Part shown: one piece after another, positions 53,701 to 63,506 of the stretch | Position numbering within the stretch: position 1 is the stretch's first letter | Layout of the letters: every line of letters starts with the position of its first letter | Assembly: GCF_001936475.1 (NCBI RefSeq) | Contig: NZ_MSPQ01000009.1 | Span: 62,001-126,000, forward strand | DNA: 64,000 nucleotides | Reading direction: 5' to 3' | Source: Algoriphagus marinus | Lineage (GTDB): Bacteria > Bacteroidota > Bacteroidia > Cytophagales > Cyclobacteriaceae | Made by a program: the position numbers and the translations under genes | The notes under the pieces: model-generated | Databases searched by the model: none | Seen by the model: the letters and a program-made list of their open reading frames with translations, nothing else | What the model was told of the DNA's origin: nothing

Positions 53701-55182
53701 TCAATATGCTTTTGCAAATAACACTCTACCTTTAGAAGGCATTCCAGTGAGGATGCATTTTCCTTCTTCAATTTTTTGATCAAGAGGAATACATCTGATT
53801 GTAGCTTTAGTGAGATCCTTGATTTTATCTTCCGTCTCAGAGGTACCGTCCCAATGCGCAGAAAGGAAACCGCCTTTTGTTTCTAAAACTTCTTTAAATT
53901 CTTCCCAGGAGTTGACTTCGGTAGTTTTTTCTTGTTGAAAATTATATGCCTTGTTGTAAATCTCTTCCTGAATCAAATCAAGAAGGCTTGAAATCTTCTC
54001 TGCAATTGGTTGTGTTGATAATTCGAACTGCTCCTTGGTCAAAGTATCTCTTCTTGCGATTTCAATAGTTCCATTTTCTAAATCACGTGGCCCAATTGCG
54101 ATTCGGACCGGTACACCTTTAAGCTCATATTCAGCGAATTTCCAACCTGGTTTATGGGTATCACGATTATCAAATTTAACCGAGATCCCTACCTTTCGAA
54201 GTTCTAATATAATTTCATTAGCCTTTACAGAAATAGCATCGAATTCTTCAACGCTTCTGTAGATTGGGACAATTACTACTTGGAATGGGGCCAATTTTGG
54301 AGGAAGTACTAAACCATTATCATCTGAGTGTGCCATTATCAAAGCACCCATTAACCGGGTACTAACTCCCCATGATGTACCCCATACGTATTCAAGTCCA
54401 CCTTCTTTGGTTGCATATTTTACCTCAAATGCCTTTGCGAAGTTTTGACCCAAAAAATGAGAAGTTCCTGCTTGAAGGGCCTTGCCATCCTGCATCATTG
54501 CTTCGATACAAAGTGTATCGTCCGCACCGGCGAACCTTTCATTTTCAGTTTTCCTCCCTCTCACTACTGGCAACGCCATAAACTCTTCTGCAAATTGAGC
54601 ATAGATATGCATCATTTGAAGTGTTTCCGCTTTGGCTTCTTCTGCTGTAGCATGAGCTGTATGCCCCTCTTGCCATAGGAATTCAGATGTTCTCAAAAAT
54701 AACCGGGTTCGCATTTCCCAACGAACCACGTTTGCCCACTGATTAATGAGTAAAGGCAAATCTCTATACGACTGAACCCAGCTTTTAAAGGTGCTCCAGA
54801 TAACAGTTTCAGATGTGGGTCTGACGATTAATTCTTCCTCAAGCTTAGCTTCTGGATCAACAATAACCCCACTCCCATCTTCAGCATTTTTAAGTCGATA
54901 ATGTGTAACTACAGCACATTCTTTGGCAAATCCTTCCACATGGCTTGCCTCTTTGCTTAGGAATGATTTGGGTATAAAAAGAGGGAAATATGCATTTACA
55001 TGACCAGTCTCTTTAAACATTCGATCTAATTCTGCCTGCATTTTTTCCCAGATAGAATAACCATAGGGTTTGATGATCATACAGCCTCTTACAGCTGAAT
55101 TTTCAGCTAGATCAGCTCTTTTCACTAATTCGTTATACCAGAGTGAATAATCTTCACTTCTCTTTGGTAGTCCTTTACTCAT
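53701..55182 (-). CDS. proS: Prolyl-tRNA synthetase (archaeal/eukaryotic type)
   Basis: The protein has 493 residues of class II synthetase: motif 2 ([21 protein letters not shown]), motif 3 ([20 protein letters not shown]) and an anticodon-binding domain ([14 protein letters not shown]). There is a C-terminal zinc-domain-like extension ending in FAKAY. The absence of the ~180-residue insertion marks it as the shorter archaeal-like ProRS, usual for Bacteroidota. It charges tRNA-Pro. Its promoter element is at 55234-55241. Confidence 0.97.
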   Translation of the reverse strand: MSKGLPKRSEDYSLWYNELVKRADLAENSAVRGCMIIKPYGYSIWEKMQAELDRMFKETGHVNAYFPLFIPKSFLSKEASHVEGFAKECAVVTHYRLKNAEDGSGVIVDPEAKLEEELIVRPTSETVIWSTFKSWVQSYRDLPLLINQWANVVRWEMRTRLFLRTSEFLWQEGHTAHATAEEAKAETLQMMHIYAQFAEEFMALPVVRGRKTENERFAGADDTLCIEAMMQDGKALQAGTSHFLGQNFAKAFEVKYATKEGGLEYVWGTSWGVSTRLMGALIMAHSDDNGLVLPPKLAPFQVVIVPIYRSVEEFDAISVKANEIILELRKVGISVKFDNRDTHKPGWKFAEYELKGVPVRIAIGPRDLENGTIEIARRDTLTKEQFELSTQPIAEKISSLLDLIQEEIYNKAYNFQQEKTTEVNSWEEFKEVLETKGGFLSAHWDGTSETEDKIKDLTKATIRCIPLDQKIEEGKCILTGMPSKGRVLFAKAY

Positions 55183-55210
55183 TGTTGTTGATTGAGATAC
55201 AGATTGTTCT

Positions 55211-55241
55211 TATTTTTGCTAACTTCAGCATGACAAATATA
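55211..55241. promoter_or_regulatory. Divergent promoters for proS and the lipoprotein gene
   Basis: TATTTTTG (55211-55218, plus strand) and CAAATATA (55234-55241, minus-strand TATATTTG) are perfect TAnnTTTG elements facing in opposite directions between proS and the lipoprotein gene at 55306. The plus-strand copy has TTG 20 nt upstream (55188-55190). The rightward leader would be about 80 nt. Confidence 0.5.
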
Positions 55242-55305
55242 ACCCAAAAAGAATAACCCTTAGTCTGTGTGTACGTATAACAGAGTAACTAATTCAACTT
55301 CTATT

Positions 55306-56673
55306 ATGAAGAAATTTTCAATTCAAACGTCAGCATTCCTTGTAGGAGCAGTAGTTCTAGCCTCTTGTAGCACTAATAAGATGGCTATGAATAACCAACA
55401 AGACAATCTATACTTCATGGCATCTGACGCTAAAGTAGCGACAGAGTTTGCCGTTCAAAATAATAATCCTGAGCAATTTGAATCACTTTCTAGCTTACAG
55501 CCAGAAGCCTTTTCTCAAGAAAACTTCAGTTCAAGAAACGTAAATCCTGACTACATTGCTCGATACCAGACTGAGACAGTAGAGGGAGAAGAAGGTGTAG
55601 TGTATTTTGATGAATCAGGTGTTGGTGAAAATCAAGCCAATCAAGGAGATATCGATGCCTATAATAATTTTAGAGTAAACGGATCAGGGGGAAATTCCGG
55701 TTTTAATCCTGCGATGTCCTTCAATATGGGGATGATGTATGGCATGGGAATGATGAACCCATGGATGAGTCCGTGGGGTATGAGTCCATGGGGCATGAGA
55801 GGATTCTATGACCCATTTTGGGGTCCTTCCTGGGGTTACAGACCTGGGTTTAATTTGAGTTTTGGATTCGGCATGGGTTTTGGAGGTTACAACCCATTTT
55901 GGGGACCAAATATTGGAATGGGTTGGGGAATGCCAATTTACGGTGGTTATCCGGGATGGGGATACCCTATGTATGGTAGACCAATTTATGTTATCCCTGG
56001 TGGTGAATATGGAGATAGAAGAGTTGTAACTGGAGCTAGACCAACCAGAGGTTCATCTTTGGCGAATGCTACCAGGTCCTCTTCTAATGCTGCAATCCAG
56101 CCAAGCACAGCAAGAGCGCAGGCTAGAAGAGATGTTTTAAACAGCGGTTCATCTTCTAGAAGATCATTGACAAATGCTAATAATGCCAGAACCACTTCAA
56201 GAGATTTTGGAACTTCACAGAATGATTATTATTCAAATTCAAGATCTAGAGTTGCCACAAATGGAAGTACTAGAAATGTAGCTTCTCCTGCAATGGACAG
56301 GACAGTTACCAGAACAAGAAGCGCTATGCCTTCAGCGAGACCATCAGCAATTCCATCTAATTCAAGAACATACACAGGACCTAGCAGAAGCGGGGCTACA
56401 AGATCAAGCAGTCCAGCTTATAACAACAGATCGTCGAGTCCATCATATAACAGAAGTACTATTCCTAGCAGATCTGGAAGTCCAACCTACAATCCAGGTC
56501 GGACAAATACTAGAACATATAGCACTCCAACAAGATCATCCTCTCCTTCTAATTACAGCACACCAAGCCGGAGTTCTTCAGGAGGAGGAATGAGTTCTGG
56601 AGGAGGAGCATCAAGAAGTAGCGGAGGTGGCGGAGCCAGCTCTGGAGGATCAAGAGGTGGAAGGGGGAATTAA
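55306..56673 (+). CDS. Low-complexity surface lipoprotein
   Basis: I use the ATG at 55306 (455 residues), which starts a lipoprotein signal (SAFLVGAVVLASC). The composition changes sharply along the chain: a normal region to about residue 125, a Gly/Met/Trp/Pro/Tyr-rich zone (GMMYGMGMMNPWMSPWGM, then PFWGP, GWGYPMYG), and a Ser/Arg/Thr/Asn-rich, net basic tail ending in GGG/SSGG blocks. It is probably intrinsically disordered and exposed. Similar proteins occur in Cytophagales without a known role. It is followed by its own terminator. Confidence 0.7.
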   Translation: MKKFSIQTSAFLVGAVVLASCSTNKMAMNNQQDNLYFMASDAKVATEFAVQNNNPEQFESLSSLQPEAFSQENFSSRNVNPDYIARYQTETVEGEEGVVYFDESGVGENQANQGDIDAYNNFRVNGSGGNSGFNPAMSFNMGMMYGMGMMNPWMSPWGMSPWGMRGFYDPFWGPSWGYRPGFNLSFGFGMGFGGYNPFWGPNIGMGWGMPIYGGYPGWGYPMYGRPIYVIPGGEYGDRRVVTGARPTRGSSLANATRSSSNAAIQPSTARAQARRDVLNSGSSSRRSLTNANNARTTSRDFGTSQNDYYSNSRSRVATNGSTRNVASPAMDRTVTRTRSAMPSARPSAIPSNSRTYTGPSRSGATRSSSPAYNNRSSSPSYNRSTIPSRSGSPTYNPGRTNTRTYSTPTRSSSPSNYSTPSRSSSGGGMSSGGGASRSSGGGGASSGGSRGGRGN

Positions 56674-56688
56674 TTCCCCTTTTTTTTT
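56661..56688 (+). terminator. Intrinsic terminator of the low-complexity lipoprotein
   Basis: GGGGAATTAATTCCCC is palindromic and is followed by nine T residues. The stop codon lies in the stem centre, as for the WG-repeat gene, so stop codon and terminator overlap. Confidence 0.85.
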
Positions 56689-56749
56689 GAATAATTTTCA
56701 GCCTAATAGCCCTTTATTCCGTTATTTAATCACACTAAACAAATTCTAA

Positions 56750-58258
56750 ATGAGGTCATCCTTTTTGGTATTATTCTGTCTTATTTCAATTTCATCAGGA
56801 TATGCTCAAAGTGGTTACTTTGAAGACGCATATAGATTTAGTCAAAACAAGCCTGCTGGATCTGCAAGGATAATGGCTATAGGTGGAACGCAGTGGTCAC
56901 TAGGAGGAGATGTTTCAAATGTTGCCGGGAATCCTGCTGGGCTTGGATTCTTCAGATCATCTCAAGCAAGCGTGTCCTTAGGTATTACTGATTGGGGCGT
57001 AGAGACGACTTACCTCAATCAAAATAAAAGCTACAACACAAGCAATTTTGCGCTTCCAAATCTCAGTATAGTAATTGCAAAACCAAAGGGTGAACTTGAA
57101 AGGGGAGCTTTTAAGGGCGGGGCTTTTGGAGTCAGCATCCAACGAATTGCAAACTTTAATACTGAATATGGATATTTCTCCGATGAAATTGGAGAAACCT
57201 CAATTATCGACTTTTACATTCAAGATTCATTTGGGATTCGTGAAAATCAAATTGAATCTTTTGGTTTAACAGGTTTAGCATATCAGACTTATCAAATCAA
57301 TCCGGTTGCTTTTGATGATGAAGGCAATCCTATTCCAAATCCTGATGTCTATGACTCTTTTGTTACTGGATTTCCTTTTCAGGATGAAAATGTGAGACAA
57401 GAAGGATCTGCGAGTCAACTTACTTTCAGCTATGGAGCCAATTTCAATCATAAACTTTTCGTTGGTGGTTCACTGGGAATACGAACTTTAAATTATTCTT
57501 CGCTTAAAGTCTACAATGAAGAATTTATAGATGGTCCTCTTATTAATTCTTCGCTTTCTGAAAATCTTTTTATAAATGGAAGTGGATTAAATGTTAATCT
57601 GGGATTGATTTACAAACCAATTGATTACGTGAACCTTGGTTTCAATTTTCAGAGTCCGACATGGTACACGTTAGACGAAGAGTACAGTGCAAGTAATTTA
57701 GCTTTTTATGACAATTACTATTTTGAGCAAGAAGATGTCACACTCGGAAGGCAAGAAGCATTCACAGATGTGTTCATTAATCGATTTGGTCTAAATACTC
57801 CTTTGAAAGTTGGGGGTGGAGCAGCTTTCTTTTTAGGGAAGAATGGATTTATCTCTGCTGATGTCGATTGGGTTGATTATTCGGCTGCACGTTTGAATTC
57901 TAACAGTTTCAATCCAGGACCTGATAATTTAGAAATTCAAAATATTTATAAGAGCACCATCGATTTTAGAATAGGCGCAGAATACAAAATCAGTAATTTC
58001 AGCTTGAGAGGTGGATATGCGTTGTATGGTGATCCAATCGCAAATTCTGACTATGACAGAAGTACTCAGCAACTATCAGGTGGATTAGGAATAAGATTAA
58101 ATTCTTTTTCAATTGACTTCGCCATTGTAAATCAAAAATTCAACACTCTATATTCCAGTTATCAAGTACTGGATAATGCGGGAAATAATATCGGTCCAGT
58201 AACTGAATTGAAGAATAGTCTTACAAATGGAGTTTTAACTCTTAGTTTGAATTTTTAA
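56750..58258 (+). CDS. Outer membrane protein (OmpP1/FadL/TodX-like)
   Basis: The protein has 502 residues with a Sec signal (LVLFCLISISSGYAQ) and a long series of amphipathic beta strands. PAGSARIMAIGGTQWSLGGDVSNVAGNPAGLGFF is the typical FadL-like N-terminal plug/hatch region, and the protein ends in a terminal aromatic strand (GVLTLSLNF). It probably imports hydrophobic compounds; the substrate is unknown. Its terminator lies inside the convergent aroK coding region. Confidence 0.8.
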   Translation: MRSSFLVLFCLISISSGYAQSGYFEDAYRFSQNKPAGSARIMAIGGTQWSLGGDVSNVAGNPAGLGFFRSSQASVSLGITDWGVETTYLNQNKSYNTSNFALPNLSIVIAKPKGELERGAFKGGAFGVSIQRIANFNTEYGYFSDEIGETSIIDFYIQDSFGIRENQIESFGLTGLAYQTYQINPVAFDDEGNPIPNPDVYDSFVTGFPFQDENVRQEGSASQLTFSYGANFNHKLFVGGSLGIRTLNYSSLKVYNEEFIDGPLINSSLSENLFINGSGLNVNLGLIYKPIDYVNLGFNFQSPTWYTLDEEYSASNLAFYDNYYFEQEDVTLGRQEAFTDVFINRFGLNTPLKVGGGAAFFLGKNGFISADVDWVDYSAARLNSNSFNPGPDNLEIQNIYKSTIDFRIGAEYKISNFSLRGGYALYGDPIANSDYDRSTQQLSGGLGIRLNSFSIDFAIVNQKFNTLYSSYQVLDNAGNNIGPVTELKNSLTNGVLTLSLNF

Positions 58259-58778
58259 TTAATCGAATCAATTCAGAAATCAATAACTCAGCGGAAAAAT
58301 CTTCTCCGCTGAGTTTTATTTTTGCTTGATTATAAAAATGGTCACGGTCGACCAATAGACTTTTCAATTTCAAAATAACCTCCCCTTGGTCTAAATCTGA
58401 GAACATGGGCCGATTCTGGGATCTTGAGGCTCCAAATCGAATTGATATCTCTTCCAAAGGAACATCTAAATACACTGAGGTAGATTTAGAATTTATAAGT
58501 TCCATATTCCCATTGAAACAGGGAGCCCCTCCTCCTGAGGCTAAAACAAAAGATTCATTTAAGTTCAATATATCTTCCAATACCTCTGTTTCCCAATTTC
58601 GAAATCCTCCCTCTCCGTGGATCGAGAAAATATCGGGGATTTTCATCTTATATCGATTTTCAATTAAGTGGTCTAAATCATAAAAAGGGAATTTCAATAC
58701 AGACGCTAAATGCCGTCCGAAAGTGCTCTTACCAGAACCTGGCAATCCAACCAAAACCACTTTTAGCTCTTTGCTCAT
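58242..58778 (-). CDS. aroK: Shikimate kinase
   Basis: The protein has 178 residues with P-loop GLPGSGKS (residues 11-18), DLDHLIENRYKMKI for shikimate binding, FRNWETEVL, and the LID-type RFGASRSQNRPMF. It phosphorylates shikimate in aromatic amino acid synthesis. It overlaps the DoxX gene by 4 nt upstream and the outer membrane gene by 17 nt at its 3' end. Confidence 0.95.
   Translation of the reverse strand: MSKELKVVLVGLPGSGKSTFGRHLASVLKFPFYDLDHLIENRYKMKIPDIFSIHGEGGFRNWETEVLEDILNLNESFVLASGGGAPCFNGNMELINSKSTSVYLDVPLEEISIRFGASRSQNRPMFSDLDQGEVILKLKSLLVDRDHFYNQAKIKLSGEDFSAELLISELIRLIKNSN
58285..58323 (+). terminator. Terminator of the outer membrane gene, inside aroK
   Basis: AACTCAGCGGA (58285-58295) and TCCGCTGAGTT (58305-58315) form a perfect 11-bp stem with a 9-nt loop, followed by TTATTTTT. 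It lies 26 nt past the outer membrane gene's stop and within the last codons of the convergent aroK. Confidence 0.75.
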
Positions 58779-59875
58779 TTGATGTAAAAATCCAAAACTT
58801 CGCTTGAAGTTGGAGTGTTATTATGATGATATTTAGCCAATACTTTACCGTCTTTCAGCAGCATAATACCAGGGTTCGATCTTATCATCGTCTTGACCAC
58901 AGTGGCATCTGCTTGTAATCCAAGAATGCCCCATTCTCTTTCACTCATAAAGGAAGTAATTTCTTCTTGTGAGGCAGCAGCCACGAAAATTGGTTGAATT
59001 GGTGAATCCTTCAAATCTTTAATCAATTGATCGATTTCTTCTAGATTGGAATCACTCACTTTAAGCATACTACTTACCAAAATCAATACTTTATCCCCTG
59101 TGAATACTTCAGCAGAAAAGTCTCCATCATCATTCCAAACAGCAAAATCTGATATTTTGGGAAGTGCTTCGGGGTTTTTCAAATTCATCTCTACAAACTC
59201 CAACGTTTCATCAGAGGGATATTGATCGAACGTAAGCAATTCTCCATCCTTCTTCATGACATAAGAATACTGAAGCGGGGAAGAAGGAAGCATGTTTTGA
59301 GGAATATTTACCCCTACTTTATATGCTCTAAAATCAATAAATGGAAGGTTCCGAATGGCTAAAACAGAAAGTGCTAAAGACAAAACAAAACAAACTGCGG
59401 TTACAATTTTTGCCCAAAAAGGAGACTTTTTGGGTAGATCCAATTGAAACAAAAACAAGATTGCGATAAGTACCAAAAGAATTAAATCCTTGTAGAAGGA
59501 TTGCCAAGGAGTCAGTTTGATAGCATCTCCGAAACAGCCACAATCAGTAACTTTATTGAAGTATGCAGAAAAGAATGTCAAAAAAGTAAAGAACAAAATC
59601 ATCAATGTAAGCGCCCAAACCGTGAATCTGCTTTTGACTCCAAGAATAAGCATCACTCCAAGAACTACCTCGATAACCACCAGAATTACAGCAAACTCTA
59701 ATGCAAATGGCTTTAGGTAAAAAAAGAAACCTGCAATATCATTTGAAAAAACATCAAAGTACTCCTCCAACTTTATCGAAGTCCCAACTGGATCGTTGAC
59801 TTTAATCAAACCAGAAAAGATAAATAGCCCTCCTACAAGAACCCTAATTACCCAAAGAAAACCATCTTTAATCAT
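58775..59875 (-). CDS. BT_3928-type DoxX-like membrane protein with thioredoxin-like tail
   Basis: The protein has 366 residues. The first half is a four-helix DoxX-like membrane domain (VLVGGLFIFSGLIKVNDPVGT; FNKVTDCGCFGDAIKLTPWQ with a conserved CxC). The second half is a thioredoxin-like domain lacking a CxxC. This BT_3928 family sits beside aroK, DUF1599 and folP in many Bacteroidota, as here. The role is unknown; quinone or thiol chemistry has been suggested for DoxX-like proteins. It overlaps both neighbours by 4-8 nt. Confidence 0.8.
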   Translation of the reverse strand: MIKDGFLWVIRVLVGGLFIFSGLIKVNDPVGTSIKLEEYFDVFSNDIAGFFFYLKPFALEFAVILVVIEVVLGVMLILGVKSRFTVWALTLMILFFTFLTFFSAYFNKVTDCGCFGDAIKLTPWQSFYKDLILLVLIAILFLFQLDLPKKSPFWAKIVTAVCFVLSLALSVLAIRNLPFIDFRAYKVGVNIPQNMLPSSPLQYSYVMKKDGELLTFDQYPSDETLEFVEMNLKNPEALPKISDFAVWNDDGDFSAEVFTGDKVLILVSSMLKVSDSNLEEIDQLIKDLKDSPIQPIFVAAASQEEITSFMSEREWGILGLQADATVVKTMIRSNPGIMLLKDGKVLAKYHHNNTPTSSEVLDFYIK

Positions 59876-60413
59876 GATAGCCTAGTTTAATTAAACAGAA
59901 AACAGCGTAGTTAATCATATCTTGATAGTTTGCTTCGATACCTTCAGACACCAATGTTTGTCCTTGATTATCTTCAATTTGTTTTACCCTTAGGAGTTTC
60001 ATCAGAATAATATCAGTCATGGAACTCACCCGCATTTCCCTCCATGCTTCTCCATAATCATGATTTTTATTTTCCAATAGAGCTCTCGTATCATTCACCC
60101 ATTGATCATACTTTGGTTCAATGATGTCAAATGGAATTTCCATAAGAGGATCATCCTTAAAACTGATTTGAAGCAATGCAATAATGCAGTAATTTACAAT
60201 CCCCACAAATTCATCTACTACAGGATCACCCACCTTTTGTAATCCTTTTTCTTGAATTGACCTTATTCGCTGAGCCTTTATAAAGATCTGATCAGTTATT
60301 GAGGGAAGCCGCAAAATTCTCCAGGCTGTACCATAATCTAAGGTTTTCTTCCTGAATAATTCTTTACATCGACTGATAACTTGATTATATTCGTTACTAG
60401 TTTGATTCTCCAA
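59868..60413 (-). CDS. DUF1599 protein
   Basis: The protein has 181 residues and two copies of the DUF1599 motif: KKTLDYGTAWRILRLPSITDQIFIKAQRIRSI and NKNHDYGEAWREMRVSSMTDIILMKLLRVKQI, separated by about 80 residues, so the fold is an internal duplication. A TTG at 60413 is the probable start, because an in-frame stop lies just upstream and no ATG fits. It is 14 nt from the divergent folP start. Function is unknown, though a nucleotide-pyrophosphatase-like fold is plausible. Confidence 0.8.
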   Translation of the reverse strand: MENQTSNEYNQVISRCKELFRKKTLDYGTAWRILRLPSITDQIFIKAQRIRSIQEKGLQKVGDPVVDEFVGIVNYCIIALLQISFKDDPLMEIPFDIIEPKYDQWVNDTRALLENKNHDYGEAWREMRVSSMTDIILMKLLRVKQIEDNQGQTLVSEGIEANYQDMINYAVFCLIKLGYHD

Positions 60414-60427
60414 AGTGATTAATTTTT

Positions 60428-61318
60428 ATGATTCCCGATCCGGATTACGCTTCTTATTTCGAAGATAAATTATTTCCCCAAAAATATACATTTCAAATCA
60501 ACGGGAGGCTTTTAAATTGGAAAAGACCTCAGATAATGGGAATTGTTAATCTAACACCTGATTCTTTTTATTCAGGAAGTAGGACTTACAACACATTGGA
60601 GACTGCAATTAAACTAATTGAAAAGCACATTTCAGAAGGGGCAGATATTGTGGATTTGGGGGGATATAGTACTAGGCCAGGCGCTTCTGAAATTTCCATT
60701 CAGGAAGAAGAAGATCGTGTTTTACCGATTGTGACTTGGGTTTCCAAAAATCACCCAGAAACATTGATTTCTATTGATACTTTTAGAGGTAATGTTGCCG
60801 AATCTGCAATTAGAGAAGGAGCTCATATAGTAAATGATATTTCAGCAGGGGAACTAGATCCCAATATGTTGGCTACGGTTGGGAAATTAAAAGCTCCATA
60901 CATCGCTATGCATATGAAGGGGAATCCTAAAACCATGCAGAGTCAAACTGATTATTCAGATATTTTAGTAGAAATAATGCACTATTTCGCTAAAAAACTG
61001 GAAGAATTTAAAAAGTTTGGCATCAATGATGTAATAATTGATCCAGGTTTTGGATTTGCTAAGACCATTCCCCAAAATTTTTGGATATTGAGAAACATTG
61101 AATTATTCAAAGTTCTCGGAGTTCCTATTTTGGCGGGTGTCTCTAGAAAATCAATGATTTACAAAACGCTGGAAATTGATCCAACAGATGCTTTAAATGG
61201 ATCTACCGCACTTCATATGTTTGCTTTATCCAAAGGAGCAAACTTACTTAGAGTGCATGACGTTAAAGAAGCTAAACAAACTATAGATTTATATAACATT
61301 TTATACCCAATAAATTGA
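60428..61318 (+). CDS. folP: Dihydropteroate synthase
   Basis: The protein has 296 residues with the classic DHPS segments IMGIVNLTPDSFYSGSRTYN, EGADIVDLGGYSTRPGA, ISIDTFRGNVAESAIREGAHIVNDISAG, IIDPGFGFAKT and LAGVSRKSMIYK. It joins p-aminobenzoate to the pterin diphosphate in folate synthesis and is the sulfonamide target. Its stop overlaps the cdaA start, and the pair is conserved in Bacteroidota. Confidence 0.96.
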   Translation: MIPDPDYASYFEDKLFPQKYTFQINGRLLNWKRPQIMGIVNLTPDSFYSGSRTYNTLETAIKLIEKHISEGADIVDLGGYSTRPGASEISIQEEEDRVLPIVTWVSKNHPETLISIDTFRGNVAESAIREGAHIVNDISAGELDPNMLATVGKLKAPYIAMHMKGNPKTMQSQTDYSDILVEIMHYFAKKLEEFKKFGINDVIIDPGFGFAKTIPQNFWILRNIELFKVLGVPILAGVSRKSMIYKTLEIDPTDALNGSTALHMFALSKGANLLRVHDVKEAKQTIDLYNILYPIN

Positions 61319-62190
61319 GCTTACTTTTTAAAATAGGTTTCTTAGAAATCTCCATTGTCAATATGATAGATATTGCCTTGGTGGCGGCATTGCTGTACCA
61401 AGTCTATAAACTTCTTAAAGGCAGTGTTGCTATCAAGATTTTTCTGGGCTTTCTATCTATTTATTTGATTTATTTGCTTGTAAGAGCACTTAGAATGGAG
61501 CTCCTCTCCTCTATTTTAGGTCAATTCATGGGAGTTGGTGTGATCGCAGCAATTATAATTTTTGCACCAGAAATCAGAAAATTCCTTCTCCTAATCGGAA
61601 GATCTTCATTCCTGTCTAATGACAACATCTGGAAAGACCTTCTATTCTTTTGGAAAAAAAGAGAAAATGGGACATTTAATATCAGTCCAATAGTAGATGC
61701 CTCAAAGGTATTGGCTGGAAGTAACACAGGTGCACTCATTGTAATATCCAAAAGTACAGAGTTGAAGTTTTATGCTGAAAGCGGAGATATATTGGATGCC
61801 GAATTATCCAAGAGATTATTGATTTCTATTTTCAATAAGTATAGCCCACTTCATGACGGAGCTGTTATCATTCACAATGGTAAAATCAAAGCTGCGAGAT
61901 GTATCCTTCCAGTTACAGAACGAGAGGTGCCGGCACAGTTTGGATTGAGGCACCGTGCTGCAATAGGAATGTCAGAAGCAACAGACGCCATAGTACTAGT
62001 TGTATCTGAAGAGACAGGGCAACTCTCTATGACAAAAAATGGCAAAGTCTTACATAACATGTCGTTTCAGGAGATTCGAGAAACAATCAATGATTACTTA
62101 AATAACGAGGAGGTAGATAGTCGATTCGAGGATATTCAGGAATATGAGTTGAAGAAGAAACGAAAACTTGCAATGACCAGTAAAACATAA
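61315..62190 (+). CDS. cdaA: Diadenylate cyclase CdaA
   Basis: The protein has 291 residues with three N-terminal membrane helices and a DAC domain with the DGA motif (LHDGAVIIHNGKI, D181) and RHR motif (LRHRAAIGMSEATDA, R212-R214). It makes c-di-AMP from two ATP. The start is TTG at 61315 inside the folP stop region (TTGA), giving tight translational coupling. The cdaR and glmM partners of Firmicutes are not here. A 36-bp palindrome ends the transcript. Confidence 0.95.
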   Translation: MSLLFKIGFLEISIVNMIDIALVAALLYQVYKLLKGSVAIKIFLGFLSIYLIYLLVRALRMELLSSILGQFMGVGVIAAIIIFAPEIRKFLLLIGRSSFLSNDNIWKDLLFFWKKRENGTFNISPIVDASKVLAGSNTGALIVISKSTELKFYAESGDILDAELSKRLLISIFNKYSPLHDGAVIIHNGKIKAARCILPVTEREVPAQFGLRHRAAIGMSEATDAIVLVVSEETGQLSMTKNGKVLHNMSFQEIRETINDYLNNEEVDSRFEDIQEYELKKKRKLAMTSKT

Positions 62191-62219
62191 AAGGCAGTGA
62201 ATTCACTGCCTTTTATGTT
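62184..62219. terminator. Perfect 36-bp palindrome, bidirectional terminator
   Basis: Bases 62184-62219 are a perfect palindrome centred on GAATTC, with arms of 18 bp containing AAAAGGCAGTGAA and TTCACTGCCTTTT. It separates the convergent cdaA and kbl stops and has T runs on both strands, so it should terminate both. As DNA it could also form a cruciform. Confidence 0.85.
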
Positions 62220-62235
62220 TAGAATATAATAGAGC

Positions 62236-63429
62236 TTAAATCACACCTAGCTCTTTTCCAACTTCTATAAATGCATTAATTGCTTTATCCAAATGTTCTC
62301 TTTCGTGTCCTGCGGAAATTTGAACTCTAATTCTTGCTTGCCCCTTAGGCACCACAGGAAAATAAAATCCTATCACATAAATGCCTTTTTCTAAAAGCTT
62401 CTCTGCCATTTTTTGAGAAAGTACAGCATCATAGAGCATTACTGGAACAATGGGATGAGTACCGGGTTTAATGTCAAATCCAGCCGCATTCATTTTTTCT
62501 CTAAAATAAGCCGTATTTGATTCAAGCTTATCCCGTAACTCGGTAGTCTCAGACAACAAATCTAAAACAGCAATTGATGCTCCGGTAATAGATGGAGCCA
62601 AAGTATTTGAAAATAGATATGGTCGTGATCGCTGTCTCAAAATTTCAATAATCTCTTTTCTACCAGAAGTAAATCCTCCCGATGCACCTCCCAGCGCTTT
62701 ACCTAAAGTTCCGGTGATAATATCAATTTTACCCATGACATCGCAATGTTCATGAACTCCGCGTCCTCTCTTACCCATAAAGCCTGTAGAATGACATTCG
62801 TCTGACATTACCAGTGCATCATATTTTTCTGCAAGAGCTACAATTTTATCCAATTGTGCGATCGTGCCATCCATTGAAAACACTCCGTCAGTCACAATGA
62901 TTTTTTGTTTTGCTCCTTTTGCAACTGCATCCTTCAATTGTTTTTCTAAATCTTCCATGTTATTGTGCTCATATCGAAATCGCATGGCTTTACAAAGCCG
63001 AACTCCATCAATAATCGAAGCATGGTTAAGTGCATCTGAAATAATGGCATCTTCTGCACCAAAAATCGGTTCGAAAACACCACCATTGGCATCAAAAGCA
63101 GCAGCATAAAGAATGGTGTCTTCAGTCCCTAAAAATTCAGAAATTTTCCGCTCCAATTCTTTATGAATGTCTTGGGTTCCACAAATAAAACGGACTGAAG
63201 ACATCCCATATCCATGAGAATCTATTGCAGCTTTAGCAGCCTCCACCACTTTAGGATGGGAAGAAAGCCCTAGATAATTATTTGCACAAAAGTTGAGAAC
63301 ATGCTTACCACCTAAAATTGTGATCTCGGCAGCCTGTGGAGAGGTGATCACTCGCTCCTTTTTAAATAATCCAGCAGCCTCTATTTCTTTTAATTCTTGT
63401 TCTAATTTGGGTTTTAATGAATCGTACAT
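62236..63429 (-). CDS. kbl: 2-Amino-3-ketobutyrate CoA ligase (glycine C-acetyltransferase)
   Basis: I use the ATG at 63429 (397 residues, the family length); a frame extension to 63471 adds 14 non-family residues. It is an alpha-oxoamine synthase with the PLP lysine in [15 protein letters not shown] (K244) and the SDECHSTGF and [11 protein letters not shown] motifs. It cleaves 2-amino-3-ketobutyrate with CoA to glycine and acetyl-CoA. The divergent neighbour is the likely threonine dehydrogenase that makes its substrate. Confidence 0.93.
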   Translation of the reverse strand: MYDSLKPKLEQELKEIEAAGLFKKERVITSPQAAEITILGGKHVLNFCANNYLGLSSHPKVVEAAKAAIDSHGYGMSSVRFICGTQDIHKELERKISEFLGTEDTILYAAAFDANGGVFEPIFGAEDAIISDALNHASIIDGVRLCKAMRFRYEHNNMEDLEKQLKDAVAKGAKQKIIVTDGVFSMDGTIAQLDKIVALAEKYDALVMSDECHSTGFMGKRGRGVHEHCDVMGKIDIITGTLGKALGGASGGFTSGRKEIIEILRQRSRPYLFSNTLAPSITGASIAVLDLLSETTELRDKLESNTAYFREKMNAAGFDIKPGTHPIVPVMLYDAVLSQKMAEKLLEKGIYVIGFYFPVVPKGQARIRVQISAGHEREHLDKAINAFIEVGKELGVI

Positions 63430-63506
63430 GAATATTTGGTCTATAAATGATGCAAAAACAGGGGTTTCCATTCGTCAAAAACCCCATAAAGAGAATTGAT
63501 TTTTCT

